Counted from the stretch's first letter, positions 13,267 through 21,701 are shown. The stretch: DNA of 40,152 nt from Lentibacillus populi (GCA_014642895.1 BMJD01000039.1:1-40152), one strand, 5' to 3'. The notes: generated by a model not told the origin, from the letters alone. Numbers and translations are program-made.

Positions 13267-14712
13267 TTATTTCTTGCCACGAATTTTATTTACTTCATCG
13301 GCAACAAATTGTACACTTGTACCAACGATAACTTGAATACTTTGTTTACCTACTATATTAATCCCCGGGACACCCGTAGATTTGATTTTATCCTGGTCTA
13401 CTTTGTCCATATCTTTTACTTCTACCCTTAACCGAGTCGTGCAATAATCAACCGCATCGACATTTTCATCGCCGCCGAGTCCTTCATAAATTTTGGCAGC
13501 CATGACAGTATATTTATCATCTCCGCTAGCTTGATCATCACCTTGTGCTTCTTCTGTCGTTTCATCTTCACGGCCTGGTGTTTTCAAGTTAAATTTAACA
13601 ATCAGGAAGCGGAACAAGAAGTAGTAAATAACCGCAAATACAAGCCCCTGAACAATGAGCATATATGGCTGGCTAGCGATCGGGTTTGTAAAGCTCAAGA
13701 GATAGTCAACAAATCCGGCACTAAATCCAAAACCAGAAGTCCAATGAAATAAGGCTGCTATGAATAGGGACAGACCTGTAAGTAAAGCGTGAACAACATA
13801 CAATGCTGGTGCCAAGAACATGAACGAGAATTCAAGTGGCTCTGTAACCCCAGTAAAGAAAGCAGCAAATGCAGCAGCCATCATCAAGGATGCAGCTTGC
13901 TTTTTACGCTTTGTTTTTGCTGTATGATACATGGCTAAAGCTGCAGCAGGTAAACCGAACATCATGATTGGAAAAAATCCTGCCTGATACATACCAGTAA
14001 TACCTTTTGTTCCCTCACTGCCCAGGAACTTACCGATATCATTAATTCCCGCGACATCGAACCAGAATACCGAGTTCAGGGCATGGTGTAACCCTGTTGG
14101 AATTAAGAGGCGATTAAAGAAGCCGTACAATCCTGCACCCAATGCGCCCAGATCACTTATAGCTGTACCAAACGATACGAGCCATGAATAAACAACTGGC
14201 CATACAAAATACAGAATACCGGCCATAACAACCATTGCTGCTGCCGACATAATTGGTGCAAGCCGTTTACCACTAAAAAATGCAAGTGCATCAGGCAATT
14301 TCACGCCACTAAATCGATTGTACATCATTGCGGAAATAACACCTGATATAATCCCGATAAATACGTTTTCATTTTGTGCAAAGGCTGCGTTCACATTTTC
14401 AGGATCTATCCCCTGTAAGCCGGCAACCGCATCTGTGGATATTAATGTCGTTACAACTAAAAAACCAACCAGTCCACTTAGTCCAGCGGCACCATGTTTA
14501 TCTTTTGATAATCCAATGGCAATACCGACAGCAAACAGGATCCCTAGATTATCAAGGATTGATGTTCCTGCAGTCTGCAAAAATGTACCGACAACATTAC
14601 CTTCTGAAAGACCTAAAATCCAGTTCCCAATACCTGCTAAAATAGCAGCTGCGGGAAGGACAGCAACCGGCAGCATGATAGCGCGGCCAAGGTTTTGCAA
14701 TTTTTTCATCAT
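13267..14712 (-). CDS. nagE: PTS N-acetylglucosamine transporter, EIICB
   Basis: A 481-residue sugar phosphotransferase permease. The EIIC domain (residues about 1-380) is hydrophobic with the glucose-family signatures GLHHALNSVFWF and GVTEPLEFSFMF. The EIIB domain (about 400-481) carries the phosphorylated Cys424 in VDYCTTRLRVEV, followed by GVPGI and the terminal IVGTSVQFVADEV. There is no fused EIIA; that function is supplied by the separate EIIA gene upstream in the same operon. Substrate is assigned as N-acetylglucosamine by resemblance to Bacillus NagP and by the nagA-nagB-nagR neighbours. The first of two ATGs is chosen because GGGGG is 8 nt upstream of it. Transcribed after the PRD antiterminator gene. 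Confidence 0.9.
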   Translation of the reverse strand: MMKKLQNLGRAIMLPVAVLPAAAILAGIGNWILGLSEGNVVGTFLQTAGTSILDNLGILFAVGIAIGLSKDKHGAAGLSGLVGFLVVTTLISTDAVAGLQGIDPENVNAAFAQNENVFIGIISGVISAMMYNRFSGVKLPDALAFFSGKRLAPIMSAAAMVVMAGILYFVWPVVYSWLVSFGTAISDLGALGAGLYGFFNRLLIPTGLHHALNSVFWFDVAGINDIGKFLGSEGTKGITGMYQAGFFPIMMFGLPAAALAMYHTAKTKRKKQAASLMMAAAFAAFFTGVTEPLEFSFMFLAPALYVVHALLTGLSLFIAALFHWTSGFGFSAGFVDYLLSFTNPIASQPYMLIVQGLVFAVIYYFLFRFLIVKFNLKTPGREDETTEEAQGDDQASGDDKYTVMAAKIYEGLGGDENVDAVDYCTTRLRVEVKDMDKVDQDKIKSTGVPGINIVGKQSIQVIVGTSVQFVADEVNKIRGKK

Positions 14713-14859
14713 TTGACTTTCCCCCTATTGTTTTATTTAGTAAATAATTACGGAAATCTATTCCCAACAATCCCGCGAGAGGCTACTTCACCATCCGGAT
14801 ATTTCCGGCTAATTGTATCCGCTGCCAAAATAGAAAGTAAAAATATAATAGCGTATCGA

Positions 14860-15687
14860 CTAATAGTGTCTTAACCGTTCTATGTGAAGTGTTATATAAC
14901 CTAATTCTTCCTCTGGCAGCTCGATACCATGTGCGCGGGACAATTTTTTTGAAACCTCCAAAGCACAGCGAAAGGATACGTTAAATTTACGTTTTATCAT
15001 TTGCAGCATTTCTTCATCCATGGAATGCACCTCATATTGATTCGCCCTGGATAAAGCAAAGCGAAGATGTGTAATAAGACGTTCGTAGGAAATTTCGTCT
15101 TCTTCCATCTTGATTTGCAAATAATCTTTGATTGTTTCTACCATATCCCTTACAATTGCTGTTTGCCTGACGGTTTCGTGCAAATCACCTCCTTTAATTT
15201 TCATGGTGTGAATATGCAGGGCAATAAAGGCAGCTTCATCAATTGGCATCTCTACCTGATTTTTCTCCTTTATATGCTGAAGTGCCCAAAGCCCAATTTC
15301 AAATTCTGGCTTGTATAAGATTTTTATTTCCTGCAATAATTTATTTTTAAGATGAATACCCTGCTTTTCACGTTCAATGGCAAAGGAAATATGGTCTGTA
15401 AGTGCCAAAAGTATATGGTCATTTAACTTCGTATCTAACTGCTTTTCCGCGTACGTAATAATTTCTTTTGAAAGGATAAAATGTTCTTCCGGTATCCGTA
15501 ATAATAACTGTTGGAGTTTTTCATTTTCTTTTAGGACAAACAGCTTTTCAATTTTATTAATATTGACAATGTCGTTTTTTCTCTTTTCAAAGCCGACACC
15601 GGCACCGATAGCGATTTGCTCTTGCTGCTGTCCATCCATTACGATAACGGCATTATTATTTAATATTTTCGTTATTTTCACCGACAT
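14860..15687 (-). CDS. PRD-domain transcription antiterminator (BglG/SacT/GlcT family)
   Basis: A 275-residue antiterminator. The N-terminal CAT RNA-binding domain (residues 1-60, ITKILNNNAVIV) binds a RAT hairpin in nascent RNA. Two PRDs follow: PRD1 around LTDHISFAIER and IALHIHTMK, and PRD2 around ITHLRFALSR and ITLHIERLRHY, each with the conserved His pair that PTS proteins phosphorylate. It is encoded between the EIIA and EIICB genes. The operon leader carries a ptsG-type RAT overlapping a terminator, so autoregulation of the whole transport operon by sugar flux is likely. Overall sequence looks nearer to LicT/SacT than to GlcT, although the RAT is of the GlcT type, so no symbol is given. 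Confidence 0.88.
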   Translation of the reverse strand: MSVKITKILNNNAVIVMDGQQQEQIAIGAGVGFEKRKNDIVNINKIEKLFVLKENEKLQQLLLRIPEEHFILSKEIITYAEKQLDTKLNDHILLALTDHISFAIEREKQGIHLKNKLLQEIKILYKPEFEIGLWALQHIKEKNQVEMPIDEAAFIALHIHTMKIKGGDLHETVRQTAIVRDMVETIKDYLQIKMEEDEISYERLITHLRFALSRANQYEVHSMDEEMLQMIKRKFNVSFRCALEVSKKLSRAHGIELPEEELGYITLHIERLRHY

Positions 15688-15778
15688 TCACATCCCTATC
15701 CCAGCTGGCAGTTCCAAACATTTTTTTGCACGCCCCGATCATCTTAGGCAATGAAGGGTTGCGAAATAGCCAGGTTTT

Positions 15779-16264
15779 CTAAGAAACTGTAATAATTTCC
15801 GTTTCTGCTGCTCTACCCTCTTTCTGTTCAGTGATGACATATTGCTTATCGCTATTTTGACTATTTGTAATAACAATTGGGGTAATCACATCTTTGGCAT
15901 GGTTACGAATATAATCCAAATCAAATTCCATCAGGAGATCCCCAACAGAAACCGGATCTCCTACATTTACTTTTGGTGTAAATCCTTCTCCTTTTAACGC
16001 AACTGTTTCTAAACCAATATGAATTAATAATTCCGTGCCATCATTGGCTTCGATTCCAACAGCATGTTTCGAATCGGGAACTTGTACAACTTTTCCATCT
16101 ACTGGTGAGAGAACTTTTCCTTCACTCGGAATCATAGCAACTCCTTCTCCCATCATCTTCTGGCTAAATACCGGATCCGGAACCTCCTCAAGTGGTACAA
16201 TCGTCCCGTTCATTGGCGCATAAATTTGCTGGGTGCTTGATTTTTTAAATAGATTTTTAAACAT
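15779..16264 (-). CDS. PTS glucose-family EIIA
   Basis: A 161-residue stand-alone EIIA of the glucose superfamily (Crr-like). It receives phosphate from HPr and passes it to EIIB of a partner transporter. The phosphorylated His82 lies in LLIHIGLETV and the second active-site His67 in SKHAVGIE. Other signatures are GEGVAMIPSEGKVLSPVDG and MEFDLDYI. It is the first gene of the operon EIIA - antiterminator - nagE. The start has GGAGCAGC upstream, after a 280-nt leader containing a RAT and terminator. Its likely partner is the adjacent EIICB, which lacks a fused EIIA, though it may serve other transporters too. Confidence 0.92.
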   Translation of the reverse strand: MFKNLFKKSSTQQIYAPMNGTIVPLEEVPDPVFSQKMMGEGVAMIPSEGKVLSPVDGKVVQVPDSKHAVGIEANDGTELLIHIGLETVALKGEGFTPKVNVGDPVSVGDLLMEFDLDYIRNHAKDVITPIVITNSQNSDKQYVITEQKEGRAAETEIITVS

Positions 16265-16404
16265 TCTAGCTGCTCCTTTCTAATCCTTGATGAAATAAAT
16301 TAAATTTAAGAATTTCTCAATAAAACACTCAAACCGTATTTTACCCTTTTAGATTGTTTTCAACCAAACGATTAAGAACAGTATCACAAGTTCTCTCATA
16401 AATA

Positions 16405-16428
16405 CATGTTCAAAAAGTTGCCGAATTA
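16405..16428. repeat. Solo end of the palindromic element
   Basis: CATGTTCAAAAAGTTGCC followed by GAATTAG matches one end of the repeats at 26400 and 35438. The mirrored second end is missing. It lies in the leader of the EIIA operon, between the attenuator and the ribosome binding site. Confidence 0.5.
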
Positions 16429-16452
16429 GAATCTTATAACTTCTTATCCAAT

Positions 16453-16508
16453 TAAAAAAGGCATAGAGGTATAGGAGGACGAATTGCCCTCTATCATACC
16501 ACCATGCC
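16453..16508 (-). terminator. Leader terminator (attenuator) of the EIIA operon
   Basis: On the minus strand a long stem begins GGCATGGTGGTAT and ends with ATACCTCTATGCC followed by TTTTTT. The 5' arm overlaps the RAT. Without antiterminator it would stop transcription about 200 nt before the EIIA gene. Confidence 0.8.
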
Positions 16509-16530
16509 TAATCGAATCAGTAACATGTGA
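16501..16530 (-). promoter_or_regulatory. RAT (ribonucleic antiterminator) site, ptsG type
   Basis: On the minus strand ATGTTACTGATTCGATTAGG followed by CATGG is nearly the same as the B. subtilis ptsG RAT as I remember it (GTTACTGATTCGATCAGG). It overlaps the first arm of the terminator, so RAT and terminator hairpins are mutually exclusive. The cognate protein is probably the PRD antiterminator encoded second in the operon. Confidence 0.8.
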
Positions 16531-16552
16531 TCCATTTTTAATTGTCAACAGT

Positions 16553-16582
16553 ATAGTAACATTATCCTATACGAAGAGTCAA
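16553..16582 (-). promoter_or_regulatory. Promoter of the EIIA operon
   Basis: On the minus strand TTGACT (16577-16582) and TACTAT (16553-16558) are separated by 18 nt, which places the transcription start just before the RAT. The -10 is only moderate. Confidence 0.45.
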
Positions 16583-16724
16583 GAACAAAGGCGAAATTTT
16601 CCAGAGCCTGCATGAAATTTATGTCTTTAAGAGCTAAAGTTTATACACCTTATACATCAGCCTGACACAAAGACCATCCGCCAGTGATCCGTGAAGAAAG
16701 TTGGGAAGCGGCCAACAAAAAAGC

Positions 16725-16747
16725 ATGTACTAGCTTTTTTAATAATA
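16725..16747 (-). terminator. Terminator of nagR
   Basis: AAAAAGC pairs with GCTTTTTT over an 8-nt loop directly after the nagR stop codon on the minus strand. The rest of the 483-nt gap down to the EIIA gene holds the EIIA promoter, RAT, attenuator and a repeat end; no other gene is seen. Confidence 0.6.
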
Positions 16748-17476
16748 TTACCGTTTCATTTGTAATTTAAATTTATATTTGTCTGCCCGATAGGCTGACT
16801 TCACGTATTCCAGCGGGGTTTCGTTGTCATCATTTAAATAAGTAATACGTTGCATCAGCAAGATTGGGTCACCTTGCTTCATGTGCAGATACTCGATTTC
16901 AACGTCATTAGCGATAACGGATTCAATGATTTGATCTGAATGTCCAATCGTCAATCGCAGCTTTTCCTCAATAAATTGGTAGAAGGATGAGGTGAAATCT
17001 TTCTCCTGCAATTTTCCAACCAATTTTTGCGGTGTATAAATCGTCTCCAATGCTATTGGTGTGTTGTTTGCCAGGCGTATCCGCTTTATCTCGTAAACCA
17101 AATCATCCATATTGATGTACAAAAGATTAGCAATTTTTTCATCAGCTTTGATTAATTGGAAACCAATAAGCTGATTGGCCGGGGTTAACCCACGTGCACG
17201 CATATCTTCACTAAAGCTTGTCAAACCTTGCAAATTTTGTTCAAACTTCTTTTCCGCAACAAACGTGCCTTTACCTTTAAGGCGATACAACAAGCCTTCT
17301 GCGGCTAAGTTGTTAATGGCCTGTCTAACCGTCATTCGGCTTATATTGTATTTTTCCGCATATTCCCGTTCAGATGGCAGCAACTCTCCCGGTGTCAGCT
17401 GCTTTGTATTAATCAATCGTTTTATTTCTTCTTCAATTTGGTAGTAAATCGGTAATGGAGAGTTCTTATCGATCAT
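16748..17476 (-). CDS. nagR: NagR (YvoA), GntR/HutC-family repressor
   Basis: A 242-residue regulator. Residues 1-70 are a GntR winged helix (PIYYQIEEEIKRLI, LPSEREYAEKYNISRMTVRQ, LKGKGTF). Residues about 80-240 form a HutC/UTRA effector domain with TSFSEDMRARGL and ...PLEYVKSAYRADKYKF. It matches Bacillus NagR/YvoA, which represses N-acetylglucosamine genes and releases DNA on binding GlcN-6-phosphate or GlcNAc-6-phosphate. It is divergent from nagA-nagB rather than the third gene of a nagAB-nagR operon as in B. subtilis. Probable operators lie in the 147-nt shared spacer, so it may also regulate itself. Confidence 0.92.
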   Translation of the reverse strand: MIDKNSPLPIYYQIEEEIKRLINTKQLTPGELLPSEREYAEKYNISRMTVRQAINNLAAEGLLYRLKGKGTFVAEKKFEQNLQGLTSFSEDMRARGLTPANQLIGFQLIKADEKIANLLYINMDDLVYEIKRIRLANNTPIALETIYTPQKLVGKLQEKDFTSSFYQFIEEKLRLTIGHSDQIIESVIANDVEIEYLHMKQGDPILLMQRITYLNDDNETPLEYVKSAYRADKYKFKLQMKR

Positions 17477-17536
17477 AACGGCTATCCTCTTTTCCGGAAT
17501 GTAGTTGCTTTATATTTTAACAAAGAAGATTTATGA

Positions 17537-17583
17537 TGTATATACCTATATAAATGTATAGACAACTATATCTATGCTATAAT
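17537..17583 (+). promoter_or_regulatory. nagA promoter with two NagR-like operators
   Basis: TATAAT at 17578-17583 is the -10 of nagA. Upstream are two related sites, ATGTATATACCTATAT (17536-17551) and ATGTATAGACAACTATAT (17554-17571). Both contain the GTATANAC core resembling the NagR operator GGTATATACC. The second overlaps the -35 region, as expected for repression. Confidence 0.5.
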
Positions 17584-17623
17584 AGGAATTTAATATTAAT
17601 GTTCTGGAAAGGATTGAAAAAAA

Positions 17624-18802
17624 TTGGGGAACGGAAACGTATTATACATTAAAAATGGAAAAATATTTACGGAAAACCAAATCATTATGAATGGTTCCTT
17701 GCTAATCGAGAACGGCAAAATAAAGGAAATTTATCCGGAAAATGAGCAACCTGCAAAAATAACTGGGCAAGTTACCACCATTGATGCCCAACATCGCAAT
17801 ATTATTCCAGGGTTTATTGACGGACATATTCATGGTGCCAATGGGGCGGACGTTATGGATGCAACAGAAACGGCACTGGATACAATGGCGGCAGTATTGC
17901 CTAAGGAAGGGACAACCAGTTTTTTAGCGACAACAATTACGCAATCCCCCGAAAACATTGAAAATGCGCTCGTTAATGTAGCTAACTATGAAAATAAACC
18001 TGGACAAGCTGAAGTGATCGGTGTTCACTTGGAAGGGCCTTTTATTGAGAAAAGTAAAAAAGGTGCACAACCGCTGAAATATATTATGGAACCCAATATC
18101 GAGCAATTTAACAAGTGGCAAGCCCTTTCCGGCAATAACATCAAAACTATAACACTTGCACCAGAACATGATACAGATGGTTCGTTTATTTCCTATTTGC
18201 AAAAATCAGGAGTCAATGTTTCAGCCGGACACACTGGTACAGATTTTGCCGGAATGAAAAAGGCTATTTCCTATGGTGTAAGACAGGTGACCCATTTATG
18301 TAATGCGATGACAGGGATTCATCACCGTGATATTGGTGTTGTTGGTGCTGCATTGCAGCTGGAGGAATTACGTGCTGAATTAATTGCCGATGGTATTCAT
18401 GTTTCACTGGAAATGCTGCAACTAATATACGATAATATGGGCAGCGAACGACTAATTTTAATTACCGATGCGATGCGGGCAAAATGCTTGCAGCCGGGTA
18501 ATTATGAACTTGGCGGACAGCCTGTAAAAGTAACGAATGACCGTGCTGTATTGGACGACGGTACATTGGCTGGAAGCATTTTGAAAATGGTTCAAGGTGC
18601 ACAGAATATGCTGCAGTTGCGTGACGTGACGATTGAAGAAGTGATTAAAATGGCAGCCTCCAACCCGGCCAAGCAGCTTCAAGTATATGATCACAAAGGA
18701 AGTATTGCTGTTGGCAAAGATGCCGATCTGTTGCTCGTAGATGACAAACTAACAATTGAAATGACCATTTGCCGTGGTATGGCAGCTTACAGGGAGGAAT
18801 AA
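17624..18802 (+). CDS. nagA: N-acetylglucosamine-6-phosphate deacetylase
   Basis: A 392-residue amidohydrolase that removes acetate from GlcNAc-6-phosphate to give glucosamine-6-phosphate. Metal and catalytic motifs are in order: GFIDGHIHG (residues about 64-72), HLEGPFI, SAGHTGTDF, VTHLCNAMTG and LITDAM with the catalytic Asp, then GTLAGS near the C-terminus. It starts at TTG with GGAAAGGA 10 nt upstream; no ATG fits. nagB follows after 2 nt, so the pair is translationally coupled. Together with the PTS transporter and NagB it completes the route from external N-acetylglucosamine to fructose-6-phosphate. Confidence 0.95.
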   Translation: MGNGNVLYIKNGKIFTENQIIMNGSLLIENGKIKEIYPENEQPAKITGQVTTIDAQHRNIIPGFIDGHIHGANGADVMDATETALDTMAAVLPKEGTTSFLATTITQSPENIENALVNVANYENKPGQAEVIGVHLEGPFIEKSKKGAQPLKYIMEPNIEQFNKWQALSGNNIKTITLAPEHDTDGSFISYLQKSGVNVSAGHTGTDFAGMKKAISYGVRQVTHLCNAMTGIHHRDIGVVGAALQLEELRAELIADGIHVSLEMLQLIYDNMGSERLILITDAMRAKCLQPGNYELGGQPVKVTNDRAVLDDGTLAGSILKMVQGAQNMLQLRDVTIEEVIKMAASNPAKQLQVYDHKGSIAVGKDADLLLVDDKLTIEMTICRGMAAYREE

Positions 18803-18804
18803 AA

Positions 18805-19530
18805 ATGAAGATTATTAAGGTACCCGATTATCAAGCAATGAGTGAAAAAGCATGCGAACTCGTAATGGAGAAAGTGAATACGATTGAAAAACCGGTTCTA
18901 GGTTTAGCAACAGGTTCCACGCCTGAGGGATTATACCAGCAATTAATCAAAAAGCATCACCATCATGAAGTTTCGTTTAAAAATACTACAACATTTAATC
19001 TGGATGAATATGTTGGTTTATCCAAACAGGATCCAAACAGTTATTATTACTATATGCAGGAAAAGCTGTTTAAGCATATTGATATTCCACGGGAACAGGC
19101 TCATTTGCCAAATGGTGAGGGAGATAATTTGCAAGCCAACTGTCAGGACTATGAACAACTGATTAAAGCTGCCGGCAATATTGATATCCAGCTGCTGGGG
19201 ATTGGCCTGAATGGACATATCGGGTTTAATGAGCCGGGAACGTCCTTTTCCAGCAGAACACATATTGTTGAATTAGACGAATCTACAAGAAAAGCCAATG
19301 CCCGCTTTTTTTCCTCGCTTGCCGATGTTCCTAGTAAGGCGGTTACAATGGGGATTGGGACAATTATGGAAAGCAAGCAAATTATTTTACTCGTCTCCGG
19401 TGAAAAGAAAAGCGACGCGGTTACCCGGCTTATCACTGGCGAGATAACGGAAGCATTTCCGGCTTCAATACTGCAAAAGCATGAAAATGTCGTGTTAATT
19501 GCTGATGAGGCTGCGCTTAAAGACAGGTAA
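18805..19530 (+). CDS. nagB: Glucosamine-6-phosphate deaminase
   Basis: A 241-residue isomerase-deaminase that converts glucosamine-6-phosphate to fructose-6-phosphate and ammonia. Conserved motifs are LGLATGSTPEGLYQ (phosphate loop), FNLDEYVGL with the catalytic Asp, LGIGLNGHIGFNEPG and MGIGTIMESKQIILLVSG. Its length fits the short Bacillus type, which lacks the allosteric C-terminal tail of E. coli NagB. The ATG at 18805 is preceded by AGGGAGGAAT, just after the nagA stop codon; the longer in-frame start at 18769 lies inside nagA and lacks a ribosome site. A strong terminator ends the nagA-nagB operon. Confidence 0.96.
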   Translation: MKIIKVPDYQAMSEKACELVMEKVNTIEKPVLGLATGSTPEGLYQQLIKKHHHHEVSFKNTTTFNLDEYVGLSKQDPNSYYYYMQEKLFKHIDIPREQAHLPNGEGDNLQANCQDYEQLIKAAGNIDIQLLGIGLNGHIGFNEPGTSFSSRTHIVELDESTRKANARFFSSLADVPSKAVTMGIGTIMESKQIILLVSGEKKSDAVTRLITGEITEAFPASILQKHENVVLIADEAALKDR

Positions 19531-19551
19531 AATGAAGATTGTTTGAAAAAT

Positions 19552-19588
19552 GTGCTATACCTATCCAAGAATGTGATAGGTATAGCAC
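19552..19588. terminator. Bidirectional terminator between nagB and yvyE
   Basis: GTGCTATACCTATC is mirrored perfectly by GATAGGTATAGCAC (14 bp) around a 9-nt loop. It lies between convergent genes; on the plus strand ATTATTTTTC follows after a few bases. It probably serves both genes. Confidence 0.75.
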
Positions 19589-19592
19589 ACGA

Positions 19593-20240
19593 TTATTTTT
19601 CGGTTTTTTCAACATCTATTTCGATATAGTTTTGTTCCGTTTCCATTATATTTGCCTGGCCACTAGTTAAATTAATAACCCATTCCATAAAGGCTTGTTC
19701 TGCCCCTTTTCTTACATAAACGATCAGTTCCACTTTTTCTAAGTAATTGATAGTAGATAAAATATATTCGGAATTGCGTAATTCGTTTTCAAGTTTGCCT
19801 AACATGGTATAATCAATAGTAACGGAAAATCCTTGCACTAATTGCCGCTGCACAATACCGGTAGTTTGAATGGTTTGTGATGTCGTGCTGCCATATGCAC
19901 GAATTAAGCCGCCGGCACCAAGTTTAATGCCGCCGAAATAACGGGTGACGACAACAGCAGTATCTTTCAAGTGCTGCTTTTTCAACACTTCCAGAATAGG
20001 CACGCCGGCAGTGCCGCTTGGTTCGCCGTCATCATTGGCTTTTTGTATCTGATCGTGTTCACCGATAAGATAAGCAGAGCAGTTATGGGTGGCGTCATGA
20101 TGTTTTTTCTTTATTTCCTGAATGAAGCGAAGTGCTGCTTCTTCCGTTTCAACACGTTTGACATGACCAATAAAACGGGACTTTTGAATAATTAGTTGGT
20201 CCGATCCTTCATTTTTTACGGTATAATAGTTAGATAACAT
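19593..20240 (-). CDS. yvyE: YigZ/IMPACT family protein YvyE
   Basis: A 215-residue protein with the N-terminal IMPACT (UPF0029) domain, residues about 1-125, and a C-terminal DUF1949 ferredoxin-like domain. Signatures are KSRFIGHVKRV, HNCSAYLIG, NDDGEPSGTAGVP and VVVTRYFGGIKLGAGGLIRAYG. In eukaryotes IMPACT modulates the kinase GCN2; bacterial members bind nucleic acid or translation-related targets, but the exact role is unclear. The ATG at 20240 matches the family start (MLSNYYTVK) and has AGGAGG 12 nt upstream; an ATG at 20267 would put that ribosome site inside the gene. It is divergent from degS, as yvyE is in B. subtilis. Confidence 0.9.
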   Translation of the reverse strand: MLSNYYTVKNEGSDQLIIQKSRFIGHVKRVETEEAALRFIQEIKKKHHDATHNCSAYLIGEHDQIQKANDDGEPSGTAGVPILEVLKKQHLKDTAVVVTRYFGGIKLGAGGLIRAYGSTTSQTIQTTGIVQRQLVQGFSVTIDYTMLGKLENELRNSEYILSTINYLEKVELIVYVRKGAEQAFMEWVINLTSGQANIMETEQNYIEIDVEKTEK

Positions 20241-20404
20241 GTTGCATTTAGCCTCCTGAGCAGACATTATAGTACATAAGGATATATGCCAATTTCGAAA
20301 AGGGGGATAGATTAGATTGAAAAATAGGATAATCTTTCCTGAAAACCCTATAAAAAAGAATGGAGCTTGCGAACTATTATAGCATAGGTTGGTGGTTTTA
20401 CACG

Positions 20405-21544
20405 ATGGTACTGAAAACTTCAGAAAAGGCGTTAGATACAGTAATTGATGAAATGATCGATGTGGTTGAAAACTCGAAGGACGAAATTTTTAATATTAGC
20501 GAAGCGGCTCGTAATGATTATGAGCAGCTTCAAAGGGAATTAACCGAAACAAAAGAAAAAGTTGTAAAGCATATCGATGTTGGTGACAAGCTGCAGCAAA
20601 AAGTACGATTTTCCAGACAACGTTTATCTGAGGTTAGCAAATATTTCGATCGTTATTCAGAAACGGAAATTAGAGAAGTTTACGAACGAACCCATAAAAT
20701 GCAAACAGAATTGGCAATGCTTCGTCAGGAAGAAAAGGTGTTGCGGGAACGACGTGATGACCTGCAAAGAAGACTTATTTCACTGGATCAGACGATTGAA
20801 CGTGCGGAAGGGCTTGCAGGAAAAATTTCGGTAATCCTAACCTATTTGAATGACGATTTTAAGCAAGTAAACGAGATGATTGAAGAGGCAAGGGAAAAAC
20901 AGGAATTCGGGTTAAAAATTATTGAAGCACAGGAAGAAGAACGCAGAAAGATATCAAGAGAAATTCACGATGGGCCTGCACAAATGCTTGCGAATATTTT
21001 GCTTCGCTCGGAACTAGTAGATCGAGCCTTTCGTGAGGGCAGTGTAGAAAATGCATTAAAAGAGATTAAAAGTGTCCGGGGGATGATTCGCTCGTCCTTA
21101 TATGAGGTTCGCCGGATCATTTATGATCTTCGTCCTATGGCACTAGATGATTTGGGGCTGATCCCAACATTAAAAAAATACTTATCAACAATAGAAGACT
21201 ATCATTCTGTTAAAATGGAGTTTATTTCGATGGGCAGTGAAAAACGCCTGAATCAAAAGTACGAAATTGCTATATTCCGCCTGGTTCAGGAAGCTGTCCA
21301 AAATGCTACCAAACATGCGGAGGCAACGTTGATTAAGGTGAAATTGGAAATTAGCCCAAAACGCCTTACCGTAGCAATTAAAGACAATGGCAAGGGTTTT
21401 GATACAACAACGAAACGGGATAAGTCATTTGGTTTAATAGGCATGCGGGAGCGGGTGGAAATGCTGGAAGGAACAATGAAGATTAATTCAGTTATTGGGA
21501 AAGGTACAATCATTTTAATCAGTGTTCCATATAATGTAGAGTGA
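20405..21544 (+). CDS. degS: DegS, sensor histidine kinase
   Basis: A 379-residue cytoplasmic kinase of the HisKA_3 family, partner of DegU. Residues about 1-170 form the coiled-coil sensor region. The phosphorylated His188 lies in EERRKISREIHDGPAQML, typical of the NarL-type subgroup. The ATP-binding domain shows the N box in VQEAVQNATKHA, the G1 box in IKDNGKGF and the G2 region in SFGLIGMRERV. No membrane segment is seen, as in B. subtilis DegS. The ATG at 20405 is preferred because the protein then aligns with the DegS N-terminus and GGTGG is 9 nt upstream. DegS controls exoprotease, competence and motility genes through DegU. Confidence 0.95.
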   Translation: MVLKTSEKALDTVIDEMIDVVENSKDEIFNISEAARNDYEQLQRELTETKEKVVKHIDVGDKLQQKVRFSRQRLSEVSKYFDRYSETEIREVYERTHKMQTELAMLRQEEKVLRERRDDLQRRLISLDQTIERAEGLAGKISVILTYLNDDFKQVNEMIEEAREKQEFGLKIIEAQEEERRKISREIHDGPAQMLANILLRSELVDRAFREGSVENALKEIKSVRGMIRSSLYEVRRIIYDLRPMALDDLGLIPTLKKYLSTIEDYHSVKMEFISMGSEKRLNQKYEIAIFRLVQEAVQNATKHAEATLIKVKLEISPKRLTVAIKDNGKGFDTTTKRDKSFGLIGMRERVEMLEGTMKINSVIGKGTIILISVPYNVE

Positions 21545-21600
21545 CAAATGGACCGGAAACAGCCAAGAAAATTCGTGACAAAGGACTTATTCAGTGTCAC

Positions 21601-21629
21601 TTGATATATACAGAGATAAAGGCTAATAT
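21601..21629 (+). promoter_or_regulatory. Internal degU promoter
   Basis: TTGATA and TAATAT with exactly 17 nt between lie in the 157-nt spacer between degS and degU. A small hairpin GTGACA / TGTCAC (21575-21600) stands just before it. degU can thus be expressed apart from degS, as known in B. subtilis. Confidence 0.55.
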
Positions 21630-21701
21630 AAAATCTATCATAGTCATTGTAATAGGGTAAATAGATAATATAGAATCAGAGATGTAGGAGGAACAATATC
21701 C

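Noticed and set aside
14713-14859. Minus-strand open frame (ADTISRKYPDGEVASRG) without a start, upstream of nagE
   Set aside because: It looks slightly protein-like and a similar open frame occurs at 15690-15775, so remnants of a disrupted gene were considered. Both are about 40 codons, have no start signals and match nothing I recognise; chance open frames are as likely.
14860-15687. Calling the PRD antiterminator glcT outright
   Set aside because: The RAT is of ptsG type, but the protein sequence looks at least as close to LicT/SacT and the operon carries amino-sugar genes, so the family name is safer.
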